DNA of 64,000 bases from Phaonia tiefii (lineage: Eukaryota > Arthropoda > Insecta > Diptera > Muscidae): assembly GCA_963931995.1 (NCBI GenBank), contig OZ008369.1, forward strand, positions 88,694,073 to 88,758,072, written 5' to 3'. Every line of letters begins with the position of its first letter. The first letter of the stretch is position 1. The notes under the pieces are model-generated. The model was not told where the DNA came from. It did not search any database and saw nothing but the letters and a program-made list of their open reading frames with translations. A program made the position numbers and the translations under genes. Shown piece after piece: positions 1 through 10,399 of this stretch.

Positions 1-528
1 CAATAAATAACACTGTGCTACATCAAAAATATATAGGGGTCTCATATAGAGTAGAGTACGGACGTATTTACAGCTTTTCTCGATCGCTTCTTTTAGCATT
101 TTTTGCATTAGTGAAAATAGCTATATTCTTAAAGTTACAACTTCAAAAAACAAATAGGTTGTTGCTTTGAATCTTGTATTTATTTACAATTTTTCTTTGT
201 TTGAAATATAGTATAAAATTTACACATTATACAAATAATCGGGTTTGAAAAACGGTTTGCTGAGTCTAAGTATATAAAACCCAATTTTTCAATAAATTTT
301 AATTTTCATCACGCTCAAGTTGACCGTGGGGCAGTATCAAAAAATCGTTTTATTTTTGTGAAACGGTTTCCTAAAGTAGCTTTCATAAACACTCACGCAC
401 ATAAAAGTCGATTAAAAAATTAATAATAATTAAGTTTTTTGATAAAATATTTTCGGCTTTTTTCTTTCTTTCTTAGAATTACTTGGGTGTGCGTTTCTTT
501 ATACACCTGAGTAGTTCTGTTGCATGTA
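1..528. other. AT-rich DNA without a recognised feature
   Basis: I see no splice-supported exon, RNA gene or named repeat in this stretch. It is AT-rich with scattered stop codons in all frames. It ends at the terminal repeat of the DD41D transposon that follows. Confidence 0.5.
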
Positions 529-1408
529 ACGGGTTTTTCAATAAGAGCGCTACAAAAGTTTTTTTAAATAAAACAAAACCGGTTTTAGATACCAATGAAA
601 ATCTTTATTCCTGTGAAAGTACGTTCGATGACATTATGTATGGAACTCGATTTCTTTTGCATGGCCACCACGGGCACGCTTGCAGAAGTCCAGACGCTGA
701 ACCCAATTTTCAACGGTTTTCAAGAATAAATCGGCCGATACTGCTGCAATTTCACGTTCGATATTCGTACGAAGTTCATCAATCGTCGCTGGCTTGTTGG
801 CATAGACCATAGACTTGACGTAGCCCCACAGGAAATAATCTAACGGCGTCAAATCGCACGACCGAGGCGGCCAATCAACTGGGCCATTTCGTGAGATAAC
901 ACGTTCACCAAACTTGGTTTCCAATAAATTGATTGTGGCATTCGCTGTGTGGCTTGTGGCGCCGTCCTGTTGGAACCACATGCCCCCAAGTCCATGTTAT
1001 CCAATTGGGGCCAAAAATATTCGGTTATCATTGACCGGTAGCGATTCGCATTCATGGAAGAAGTACGGCCCAATGACGCCGCCGGCCTACATATATACCG
1101 CACCAAGCCGTAATTTTTTCGGGATGCAATGATGACTCATGGATTACGTGTGGATTGCTGTCTAACCAATAACGCATATTTTGCTTATTGACGAAGCCAT
1201 TCAGCCAGAAGTGAGCCTCATCGCTGATTGTTGAGGCCTCTTAAAGTTGAGGCCGCTGACTCCAAATTTCGGTAGTAAATTTTAATAATTTCGACTCGTT
1301 GTTGGCTCGTAAATTTTCCATGATGAAATGGCAAACCTTACTGAAGAGGGACGTCGTTTGCTGTCCCTATCGATTTACTTTTGTAGCGTCTCTGCTGAAA
1401 AACCCTTT
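529..1408 (-). mobile_element. Tc1/mariner-superfamily DD41D transposon, defective copy
   Basis: This DNA transposon encodes an IS630/Tc1/mariner-type cut-and-paste transposase on the minus strand. The ends are matching inverted repeats of about 29 bp, with outer bases GGGTTTTTCA and inner part ending GCTACAAAAGT. The catalytic core is visible in pieces: SDEAHFW (first Asp, about 1220-1240), WFQQDGATSHT (second Asp, about 945-980) and DLTPLDYFLWG (third Asp, about 820-850). 41 residues lie between the second and third Asp, so this is DD41D rather than DD34D mariner spacing; rosa and VISITOR elements have this spacing. A 22 bp deletion relative to the copy near 26 kb and several frameshifts make it inactive. 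Two related copies lie at 25958-26820 and 60847-61466. Confidence 0.88.
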
Positions 1409-1718
1409 ACTCTTTTTGGAAAATCAATCGTAGGGGTCTCAAAAGGTGTCGTTTGAAGAGCTCAACACGGGAACTCATAACTTTTTTTATTCGAAAGCAT
1501 TTGATGTCCCCTACCGGCCGTTGAAGTTTCGATTCCTAGTGTAGTTGGGGGCAAACAATTATTTTTTTGATCAATATGTGGCTCAAACGACGTGTTATTA
1601 GAAGTATTTTCAATATTTTGACAGGGAATTTTTTTCACGACAGCATTTTGAAGTCTTGATCACAGATATTTTTCCGATTTTTTCCGTACTTCTTTCTCAT
1701 TGGACTTCACGGATTAGG
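1409..1718. other. Spacer, nothing recognised
   Basis: This stretch between the DD41D copy and the endonuclease fragment shows no gene or repeat that I can name. Confidence 0.4.
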
Positions 1719-2255
1719 GGAAATCTACGCGCTAGAGGAAACATACGACCGCGATCCTAGCGATGACGTTAAGATGGTTCTAGGTGATTTTAATGCTAAA
1801 CTCAGCAGAGAAATTATCCAACCATCGATAAATTGAGTCTATACGCCATCACTTCCGATAACGGAATGAGACTGTCAGATTTTGCCGCGGCGAAAAGAGG
1901 GGTTGTCAATTGTACGAGTCTCCTGCATAAGGACATCCATAAGACTACTTGGATATTCACTGACCAACAGATAGAAAACCGGATTGTTCACCAGGTAATT
2001 GATGGCAGGCACTCTACTAGTGTAATAGACGTACGGGTGATTCGCGGATCTAATATACTAGATTTGGATCACTACCTGGTTGCAGCAAAGGTCCGCACAA
2101 GGTTAAGCAGAGAGAAAGTCGTTCGAAGTCAGACATGTAGAAAGCTGGACATCGAAAAGCTGCAATTACCAGAGGTAACCACGGCCTATTCCGAGATATT
2201 GGCGCAGAACGTATACCCGCTCCATGATACTGAAGCGCAGTGGAAGTATCCAACA
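1719..2255 (+). pseudogene. Endonuclease fragment of an RTE-like non-LTR retrotransposon
   Basis: This is part of the apurinic-type (EEP fold) endonuclease that nicks target DNA for a non-LTR retrotransposon. Visible landmarks are VLGDFNAKL (about 1770-1800), SDNGMRLSDFA (about 1855-1885), TTWIF (about 1946) and DLDHYLVAAKVRTRL (about 2062-2106), where the His is the conserved catalytic residue. Such sequences are often annotated in insects as craniofacial development protein 2-like, but they are retrotransposon endonucleases. A frameshift with a stop falls near 1825-1835; the longest open part is 1833-2276. No reverse transcriptase follows, so it is a truncated relic. A related relic lies at 11180-11870. 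Confidence 0.8.
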
Positions 2256-2378
2256 TGTCTCCAACATGTAATATAGAATAGGAAACACAATGTGTTTGGA
2301 CACAAGTATTCTATATTTGCGAAACGCTACACACTCGTCATGTTTGCATCCAACTAACAAAAAATACTGACTTTTCCA
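2256..2378 (+). mobile_element. Family A MITE, 3' half
   Basis: The sequence matches the downstream half of the abundant MITE called family A here. Diagnostic pieces are AACACAATGTGTTTGGACAC and the CTATATTTGCGA segment. The upstream half and terminal repeat are missing. It directly abuts the endonuclease relic. Confidence 0.75.
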
Positions 2379-3460
2379 TGGTAATTAGTGTCCGCTGATC
2401 TCAAATCCAAGAAATGGTAATTTTTCGTTGAAATGCAAAAGTTGGAAGATATTGTAAAACCAGCAAGGGAAGGGCTTGATGCTAATGTTCAAACATCATT
2501 CATATATGGCTGGTTTAGTTTCCAAATCAGGCTGACATTGAAACCACATTCTCAAATACAAAAGTCACATACACTAACCACTGCACCACCGAAGGTCAGA
2601 TATATCACAACGATGAAACATATTCATCGCAGCAATAAAAGTTTTCTGTCAATAACTTCATGGAGCCAAATTTTCATGAAAATATTCGTTGATGGGACGA
2701 ACATGTTCACTTGTTCGACGTGGCTTTGGGTGTGTATTATTCGCTTTAGTGTGTTTTATAATTTTGAAAATCCATCTATATTTTCCGCCTTATAATTAAT
2801 GTCCTCTGATTTGAGGTCGTTTTAATTCAAATTGATGTTTGCAATATTGAATTTAAATTGTATTTTTGAATATATGAAATTTATGTTATAGCAGTATATG
2901 CTATAACCTAAAACGCATTTTGTAAATTAGTCTACGGAGATTGCAACTATCGACAGAAACTCATTTTATAACTGAAAATGGTGCAACTTGCGAATGGAGT
3001 TTGGCATGGTTAGATAGGTTTAGGTCTAAAGAATTCTTAGAGTTAACAAATTCTGATAGCTAATGATTGTGTTTTTGTAGTATTGAAATTATCTAAATTA
3101 TTTTTATTTTCTTTTCAATAAACAAAATTAATGTGTTTTATGTAATTTTTGATTTTTAAAGGATTTTTCATTCTATTGCCGATTTAATTTACTTAAAATA
3201 TTGCAATGAACGGTAACGAACTCTATTCAAGAGATTGTGAAAAAATTTCTAATAAATATTTCATTAATATTTTACACAGTTTTTATTTTTCTCCAACGGC
3301 TCAAATAATATGTGCATTGGTTGCTTGATTGATTGGTGTGATTTGACTTGTATGGGATACTGTGTAGGTCCATACATTCAATAGAAATGTGTTTTATATA
3401 TTTGTTTTGTAATAATATCTAAACTATCTAACAATACACATAACTAGGGTTGTATACTTA
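2379..3460. other. AT-rich DNA without a recognised gene
   Basis: An ORF at 2433-2795 (120 codons) has no recognisable motif, and its composition does not stand out from the surroundings. I see no other structure. Confidence 0.4.
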
Positions 3461-3462
3461 TA

Positions 3463-3490
3463 CAGTGGAGGGCAAAAATATAGAATCACT
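3463..3490 (+). repeat. Solitary Tc1-like terminal inverted repeat
   Basis: The sequence TA|CAGTGGAGGGCAAAAA has the form of a Tc1-family transposon end next to a TA target. A matching end in the opposite orientation lies at 8561-8590. No Tc1 transposase was found between them, so this is an orphan end or a very degraded copy. Confidence 0.5.
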
Positions 3491-4690
3491 AATTATTCAA
3501 TTTAATTGTTGTTGTTTCTGTATATAATTTTTGTCTATATAATATATAAACTAATTTTAAAAAAATATTGCTGAAACAAAATGTTTTGATGTGAGTTAAA
3601 ACAATAAATTCGGAACTTGGAATTGTTACAAAACTGTAGAAAGTAGAACAACCTACAATACCGGAATACCAAATTCCGCCATGTGGAAAAAAGTGCGTTA
3701 GATAGATTTTTTTATTTACAAACGTTTAATTTATTTAATAATTTAATTTAATAATATTACAGAGACAAGAGAGACAAGATAGCTTCGTACGTATAAACCT
3801 CTTTCGTTAGTGGATTAATAATGCTGCAATGAATAGTTTCGTACATCTGACGATTTTGTCATTGTTGCAATAAATGTGTACGTTGTGGCTGTGTTTCTTC
3901 CAATGTCTGACATTTGATGGAAGTATTCATTAAAGTAACGAAGCTGTTCCTTTCAGTGTGTGATATTTGTGAAAATTCTTTGGAACCAAATAGAATGCCA
4001 AGATTTTGAATAACTTATACTTCGAATTTTGTGTCAGTCAGTTTCATTCTTTACTTTGGCAGCTTTTAAGCATTTCGCGAGAAATCCCCCTTCTATTAAG
4101 TATCAAAAATTAACTGTCTCATTATCAAAGGTCATTTCGCTGCCATATAGTAAAGCAAGAGAAATTGATCAAAAAACTTTTAGCGAACATCAGACTTGCC
4201 ATTCATGAGTATGAGCTTGGTCGATAACTTTTCATCTAGCTGATGAATTTGAAACAATATTACCAAAAAATGTTGTAAACATGATAGTGATGTGAAAAAC
4301 TGGGATTACATTCATATTTGGTATCAAGAAGGGTGGTAAATCGACTATAAACATCAACGATAGCTGATGTTGATGCTCATGAATGACAAGTCTGTGGTTC
4401 GCTTTATTTACCAGTTGTCGATAACAGTAAGTATTGGTGTCGTAAGAGCCACTAACCTAATTTACAGAGAGCTTTTGAATATGTTAGTAAAATGGATACA
4501 AATAAACCCGGGAGAAGACAACAAAATCTCGCTGTAGACGGACAACAATTGTCATTTCAAAACGTAGCGTTAAAATTGACTTGGGATAGTTACAAATCTT
4601 CAACTGTAGGAACATTTTCCATTGCATATTTGTGTTAAAACATAACTTTCGAAAATATTTCTATGAAAAAACTTGAGCAGTATTAAAAAA
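3491..4690. other. Old non-coding DNA, possibly Tc1 remnant
   Basis: No intact ORF is present. A short stretch near 4505-4570 could be read as the basic DNA-binding region of a Tc1-type transposase (TTKSRCRRTTIVISKRS), but only in one short frame. This is weak. Confidence 0.25.
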
Positions 4691-4775
4691 AATGGTGTCC
4701 CATAACATCTCATGAAGGGATTGAGGGGAGCTTCTTACAATCAATAAGCGGTGTCTAGTTTTGAGACACACTGTA
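4691..4775 (-). mobile_element. tRNA-derived SINE, 3' tail fragment
   Basis: The stretch resembles the complement of the SINE tail (consensus ATCCCTTCATGGGATGTAATG and the upstream GTGAGAAGCTCTCC block). The tRNA-like head is missing. Confidence 0.6.
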
Positions 4776-4795
4776 TTATATGAGGCTTATTCGGG

Positions 4796-5098
4796 CTGAA
4801 AAAAACGGCCTCAGTAACATGTTGCAGGAACATGTTTACAAACATTATTTTAATGAATTGAAGATCTGCCGCTTTTTAGATTCTTTGTTGTCCATCGCGT
4901 TTTTCATCAGTTATCAACAAACAAAGCCACATTTGGGCCACGAAAACATATATTAAAACCTTTTAGTCATTCTGTCTTTAATATGTAATATTGAGTTGCA
5001 AACACAATGTGTTTGAACACAAGTATACTATATTTGCGACAAGCTACAAACACGTTGTGTTTGCATCCAAAAAACTACAAAAAACAGATTTTCAGCGT
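4796..5098 (+). mobile_element. Family A MITE, near full length
   Basis: This non-autonomous DNA element starts CTGAAAAA and ends TTTTCAGCG, so its termini are inverted repeats. Internal landmarks are the GCAGGAACATG block near the left end, the CAACAAACAAAGCCACATTTG block in the middle and CACAATGTGTTTG near the right. It has no coding capacity. Copies with better ends show CACGCTGAAAAAT next to TA, which suggests a Tc1/mariner-type mobiliser. Confidence 0.8.
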
Positions 5099-5109
5099 TT
5101 TGGTGTGGC

Positions 5110-5190
5110 AGTAGCTGATGCAATAATTGGTATTCTCGACTCTTGTACAAGTAAATGTGGGTTCGATCCACGCTCTGATCTATCAGATAA
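5110..5190 (+). mobile_element. tRNA-derived SINE, head fragment
   Basis: The block CTCTTGTAC followed by GTGGGTTCGATCCACGCTCTGA matches the tRNA-like head of the SINE, including the box B-like GGTTCGATCC. The rest of the SINE is absent. It lies in the short spacer between two inverted family A MITEs. Confidence 0.65.
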
Positions 5191-5220
5191 GTTTGTTAAT
5201 CAGTGAATCTTTTCAAGCAA

Positions 5221-5763
5221 ACGCTGAAAAATTTTAATTTGTTTAATGTTTGGATGCAAATATAACGTGTTTGTAGCTTTTCGCAAATATTCTATACTTG
5301 TGTTCAAACATATTCACCCTTATTCCCGTTGTCGTCGTCAATATCGACACCATTTTTATCGGCGACTGGAAGGCATTTGGGGAAAAAAATATTGCGTAAT
5401 GTTTTAAGAGGGTTGTTTTTGGATCATAGACATCAAAAACTTTGTTGTTGTCGATGTGACAATACATTTATAACGTTCTAAAGTTGACAAACATCAGATG
5501 ACGACGTCGACGACGACAACGGGAATAAGGCCGATTGTGTTTGCTATTCAGTATATCATGTTTGGGACACAATGATTAATAGGCTATAATATATGTGTTT
5601 GAGACCCAAATATGGTTTTGCTTGTTGAAAACTGCTAAAACCAAAAACGTGACAAACAACAAAGAAACAAAAAGATACCCGATCTTAAATTCATGAAAAC
5701 TATGCTTGAAACATGTACATGTTTCCTGTAATATGTTGCTGGGGCCGATTGGTTTCAGCGTGC
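5221..5763 (-). mobile_element. Family A MITE carrying a nested MITE
   Basis: This is an inverted copy of the 4796-5098 element, running from ACGCTGAAAA to TTTCAGCGTGC. It is about 220 bp longer than the family norm because a different MITE sits inside it at 5315-5533. Confidence 0.8.
5315..5533. mobile_element. Small MITE nested in a family A MITE
   Basis: Perfect 22 bp inverted repeats (CCTTATTCCCGTTG then TCGTCGTC) lie at 5318-5339 and 5509-5530. The element interrupts the block that reads continuously in other family A copies. ATT on both sides is compatible with a 3 bp target duplication. There is no coding capacity. Confidence 0.8.
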
Positions 5764-7118
5764 AGCTGTAGTCCAGTTTCTTAGATTGTAGAACTCAATT
5801 GAAATTATTGAAGTGGCTTTGTTGAGCTGGCGTTACTAATGACGACCTTATCTGCTCCACTCAATTTGGAACACGTAGGAGTGATAAATTCACCAGGCTG
5901 GATTGTACTGAGAACAGAAGCTCTCAGTCAGGCGAAACGCCACATAGTCGGAATGTACAAAATGCCAAATCGGTAACCAGGGTGTTCATACTTATGACAC
6001 GAATTGTTCGAAACACTAGATATATATTAATACAGGTGATATTTATGTATTACCAGCTGTTAGCTCTGAACACTTTTTGATAGACAGATAGATTCCTGTA
6101 GGAATTTGTGGTGACTAATGAAAATCGAGAGCGTTGGATATCTCAATAATCTTCGCCAGACAGTTCGTTTACATTGGCTTCAAGAGATTTTATAAAATAC
6201 CTTCTTTTTCCATTACATTCCATTCAATAATATGTGCAGAGCCTGTTAAACCCAGTGAACTGTGCGGTTTCTATTTGTAGATTCACAGATTGGGGCCTAA
6301 ACCTTTACATCGAATCCGAGCGGTTTTTGACAAGCCGGCACTATGCGAGTGGACCGTCGCAAGACGAAAAAAGAAGTGATCAGAGTGGGGATTTAACACA
6401 CATTTTAATAGACAAAAGTAGCTCGCACAAACCATTAGACTAGCGACGAACGCTGACTAAATACTAAACATTTGCACAAAACATCTTGAGTGGCCTTTCA
6501 AGACATTTGCTATCGTACTGTGTTTTGATGCACACACGCTCATACGCACATATACGAATGCTTTATCGACAGTAACCCAAAGTACTTGGTTATCCCAACT
6601 TCGTTACAGTATATGTCTTGAAAAAAAATCAATTGTCTTGAATGACCATTCAATACGTCTTGTGCAGATATGTAATAAATAACTAGTCTACTTAAAGTTA
6701 TTGGAGGGATCTGAAGATTTCGTGGGAGAATCAGGGATGTCCACTGGCAGTAAGTACAAAGTCGTTTTTATAATTCTACTGTCGTTGGTGATGTAGCTAC
6801 TGCGAGATGGATCACGAAACATCTGACATCAAATGCTCTTTAATAGTAAAACGTCACGAACTGTAAGCATGCGTCAGTCAAGCTTTGTTAATATTGATTC
6901 AGTTCAGTAATATAGAAGTTATACTCGTCGGCTTTCACATTGGCAGATTGAGTTTGCACAACTCAATAAAGATAACTGAGTTTTACAAACGAGTTATCTC
7001 ACAGATTTGACTCGATGATACATTTGATTCGAAAATTGTAATGTCGCATTTACACCGCAGTTTATCGCGACCGGGTTAACGATAACCTTGTTCTCTAATA
7101 TTTGCCGTTTACACAAAC
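5764..7118. other. Unassigned DNA, no supported gene
   Basis: An ORF at 6234-6443 (69 codons) and a few shorter ones have no recognisable domain or splice context. The stretch at 5800-6000 is somewhat more GC-rich than its surroundings but gives no protein match that I know. Confidence 0.4.
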
Positions 7119-7121
7119 TAA

Positions 7122-7536
7122 AGGTCCAATTAGTCTCGACGGTTGACGGTAGACGGATTGCGCGGTTAGTTATGTGTGTTAAACGGTAGAAAAACAAAAC
7201 AAAACAAAAAAACTGATCAAAGAGCATTTGTACAAAATATAATTTGCATGCATGAGTTTTGTGTTAAAAAGTGATTGTGTCAAATCAAATAGAACAATGA
7301 AAAATTGTGGTTGCCGTGTAATTGTGTATTACCGCGCACAAAATGTCGAAGTAAAAGCAATAACAATAACAGCTGATCGGTCTTGACGGCTGACGGTTGA
7401 CAGTTGATTCTGCAACCTGCAGAAGTCTACCGTTGTAAACCGTCAATTTTAGTCGTCTCTCTCTAACACATGCAAAATGCAACCCCAACTCAAACAGCTG
7501 ATCGCTTACCGTCAACCGTCAAGACTAATTGGACCT
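7122..7536. mobile_element. Harbinger-like MITE with TAA target duplication
   Basis: Inverted termini start AGGTCCAATTAGTC and continue with GACGGTTGACGGT. The element is 415 bp and is flanked on both sides by TAA (7119-7121 and 7537-7539). A 3 bp TWA target duplication is typical of PIF/Harbinger transposons. Inner motifs such as GACGGTTGAC recur near both ends. The ORF at 7285-7515 falls inside the element and is probably meaningless. Confidence 0.8.
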
Positions 7537-8367
7537 TAATTTGAGATTAATTCGTCATTTCAGATGGCAACTTTGTAATTAAAATAATTTGAAGCAACTT
7601 CGTGCTATCTAAAATGGCTGCACAACAGAAAAATTAAATTAATTTTTAAAATAACTGAACCTTTAAAATTGGATCAGTTGGTAAAATCGGGCCTGTCGGT
7701 GAAATCAGCTTACATTTTAAACCGATGAGAGTCACAAATATCGGCGGCGGAGTGACCTTCAAAAAACGTTAGTGGTGGCGACGAATTGGAAAATGCTCGA
7801 TCTGCTTTGGTCAAAAACGATGTACAAGTAGACAGTCAAAATATCTCTTCACTCAAATGCCAACAAACAAAACGAGTGAAAACCTAGTACTTCTCTACTC
7901 TCTCTCTTACTCTCTTCATTGAATATTTCAATACACGAGCAGCTTTTTGATAGTGTTATTGTATATAACTATACAAATTCCAACCATGTTGAAGTAAAAT
8001 TGCATAAACTATGCAAAAAGTATGAAATAAGCAAGATATGACGCGAGAGAGAAATGCGTTTGAGTGAACTCCTAGCACTTTTTGGTTCTCTTTTACCAGG
8101 GTTGCCAAGTTGCGCACATCTTCTGGTCGTCTAATTCTTTGGTCTGTCTCAATTGCTTTTTTGTGTATGTTTTTAATATGTTAGTATTTTTTAGGTACTT
8201 AGCAGTGTTGCATGAAATTGTACACCGGGTTAAAATGAGTTTAAAAATTAAACTTCAGTTTTTACAGTTTAATATTGTTTGAGTAATCTTCTGGATTAGC
8301 GTGAGTCAACGGAGTTAACCTTCGAAATGGGCTAATCTTGGTCGGTAAACCATAAGACAAAAACTGT
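7537..8367. other. Unassigned DNA
   Basis: I recognise no gene or repeat here. It contains CT-rich strings near 7890-7920 and a 66-codon ORF at 8082-8282 without features. Confidence 0.4.
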
Positions 8368-8526
8368 CCCCAGCAACATATTACAAGAACCATGGATATG
8401 TTTGCAAGTATTGTTTTCATAAATTTAAGATGTGTGCATTTTTGTTTCTTTGTTGTCTGTCACATTTGTCACAATATGTTTGGACACAAGTATACAATAT
8501 TTGCGAGAAGCTACAAACACGTTCTA
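8368..8526 (+). mobile_element. Family A MITE, internally deleted
   Basis: The left block CCCCAGCAACATATTACAAG and the right block ATGTTTGGACACAAGTATAC are both present, but the central part is deleted. The right terminus is replaced by sequence leading to a Tc1-like end at 8561. Confidence 0.72.
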
Positions 8527-8560
8527 TCGCATTTTACACATAAATCGTTTTGAAATAATT

Positions 8561-8590
8561 TTGTGATTACATTTTTTTTGCCCACCACTG
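8561..8590 (-). repeat. Solitary Tc1-like terminal inverted repeat
   Basis: On the minus strand the end reads CAGTGGTGGGCAAAAAAAAT, the counterpart of the end at 3463. It lies about 35 bp beyond a truncated family A MITE. Confidence 0.5.
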
Positions 8591-9176
8591 TTTTCGAGTT
8601 ATTGCAATAGTACATTCTACCTCCCTTTTGGAGGTAACACAATTCAATTTACACAAAATACTGAAATACACAATACATTTATCAATATACTCATAGTACA
8701 GTAATAATAGTCAATAGTTTTTCATTTCACAAATGGAAAATAATAATACAAGTACAAGTAGTAGGAGTTCAATAATAATACACAGTACAAAATACAATAA
8801 TACATACAAAATAAAACTGCAAATCGTAATAATACAATAATACTCTCTATAGACAATACAACACAATATTTGGTTTTTATTCCATTTGATTTATACTCGT
8901 ACTACATTCATGTATAATATATATGTATAGTATAGTATATAACGATTTCTCTTTTATTTCAATTCTCATCATTCTCATCAATGTTTTTTAAAGTTTTTTC
9001 TTCTTATTTTATTGCACTTGTGCCCAGTTACAGTTTTTCTTTTTCGATTGCATTCTTTGTATATTTTCTGTTTTCTATAATTTTGTTAATTTGTTGTTTT
9101 TTTGTTTGACAAAAATTTTTTAAATTAATATTGTTTGTTGTTGCTCTTGTGTTCTATAGAACTACAGCTGCTGCTG
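8591..9176 (-). promoter_or_regulatory. Probable 3' UTR and polyadenylation region of the 9.2 kb exon
   Basis: This AT-rich stretch lies downstream of the stop codon of the terminal exon on the minus strand. The complement contains AATAAA near 9006-9011, about 170 bp after the stop, and further AATAAA-type sites near 8950 and 8880. The exact cleavage site cannot be decided from sequence alone. Short CAATAATA-type runs occur at 8640-8850. Confidence 0.4.
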
Positions 9177-9466
9177 CTATCGCCTGTCCATGGAATACGT
9201 TGAGGACAACAGATGATGGTGATGATGATGCTGAGGCATTAACAGTGATGAATTGTCATAACTACTAAGCTGAGGAGGAGGTCGAACTGATGATGACGGC
9301 GATATTGCCGAAGCAGCAGCAGCAGTTGCCACCGCCACTGACGACTGTGGATGTGAGTGATGATATGGCTGAGTGGCCGCAGCCGCAACAGCCGCAGCTG
9401 TGTTGGTATAGTAGAAGTTTGTCGAATACTGTTGCAAGTTTTGAGGTAAAGTCAGGTGATAAGGAT
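9177..9466 (-). CDS. Terminal coding exon of an unidentified host gene (Ala/His/Tyr-rich C-terminus)
   Basis: On the minus strand a good acceptor, TTTCTCTTACAG, ends at 9467. The exon enters with two bases of a split codon and codes about 95 residues to TAG at 9177-9179. The protein begins PYHLTLPQNLQQYSTNFYY, then has poly-Ala runs (TAAAVAAAATQ), a Ser/Pro stretch (AISPSSSVRPPPQ), six His in a row (MPQHHHHHH) and ends SSTYSMDRR. Such low-complexity C-termini are typical of fly transcription factors and RNA-binding proteins. I cannot name the gene. No DNA- or RNA-binding domain lies in this exon, and the upstream exons must lie beyond 9470 on the minus strand; none could be assigned with confidence. 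Codon-level order, splice site and a downstream poly(A) signal together make this the best host coding sequence in the window. Confidence 0.75.
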
Positions 9467-10399
9467 CTGTAAGAGAAACGAGAATTCAATTAATACTCAA
9501 TAAGTCCATTTAAAATAAATTGCACAAGATTTTCATATATTTGCCACAGGAGTAGTACCACCTGGTAGAGGAGCCAATGAGCAAGATGTGGAGCACGGGC
9601 ATGTAAGATAGGAAGAAAAAAGAAAGGAACAAATTCATTATTAGTCTTTGCATGAATATAAATTTATAAGTTTTCAATACGAGCACGGAAATAAATTGTC
9701 TTAAATATTTTAATAAACGCAATTCAGACTAATTCGTTGAGAAAATTTAAATAAATTATACGCGGAGGTAAAAAACAATGGACAAACAACATGTTGGGTC
9801 TTCAAAAACTTATTCAATGTACGCAAGTTCTACAGCTTGACTTCTTTTTTAACTCCAGTCGTACATTATGTATTGCCCCATGACATTCGATTCTTTGAGT
9901 TTTCCCTACCTACATTTAATGGGGGATTTAGAAACAGGCTTCCATCGAGAACATTCAAAAAAATATGTTATCAACAACAGCAAAAAATTCAGCTTAAAAT
10001 GGGCTAAAAAAAGTTTGTTGGAACATGGAACTGACCGTGGGGGTGGGAAGTTTCTGATAGCCACTCATTTAGGAGAGGCCAGAAATGATTACTTCATAAG
10101 ACAATCCAAGCAGCTCACTACTTCCTAGAAGAATATCCCAGGCAATGGCTTTATCGGAACCCGTTAAAGCTGGCGGCTAGACTGATAAGTCGACTGAGGC
10201 GCGAATGAGCAGCATGATTAATTATACGGTCACTCTTGCGTTTCAAGTTAAATAGATGACCCTGCCACTGAAGCTCTTCGATGCTGGATGAGCCAACACT
10301 ACTGGCCAATGGCAGAGCAAAAGCAAAGAAACAAAAATCCAGTTTCGATACAAAAAATTAAATTCTGCGTCTGTTCCATAACGGCCGGCTGAAACATAG
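9467..10399. other. Presumed intron of the 9.2 kb gene, with two open segments
   Basis: If the exon at 9177-9466 is real, this is the start of its upstream intron. A GC-richer island at 9546-9604 stands out on the minus strand and ends CTACCAG|GTGGTA, which resembles a donor, but no acceptor of good form precedes it. A plus-strand ORF at 9868-10128 (86 codons) has no recognised domain. Neither is supported as a gene. Confidence 0.3.

Noticed and set aside
7285..7515. 76-codon ORF
   Set aside because: It lies wholly inside a MITE bounded by clear inverted repeats.
9290..9472. Plus-strand and alternative minus-strand ORFs rich in Gln, Cys or Gly over the 9.2 kb exon
   Set aside because: They are other-frame readings of CAG/GTG-rich coding DNA; only the minus frame fits the acceptor site and the stop.
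9546..9604. GC-rich island that could be a small upstream exon
   Set aside because: A donor-like CTACCAG|GTGGTA exists on the minus strand but no AG acceptor precedes the island in good context.
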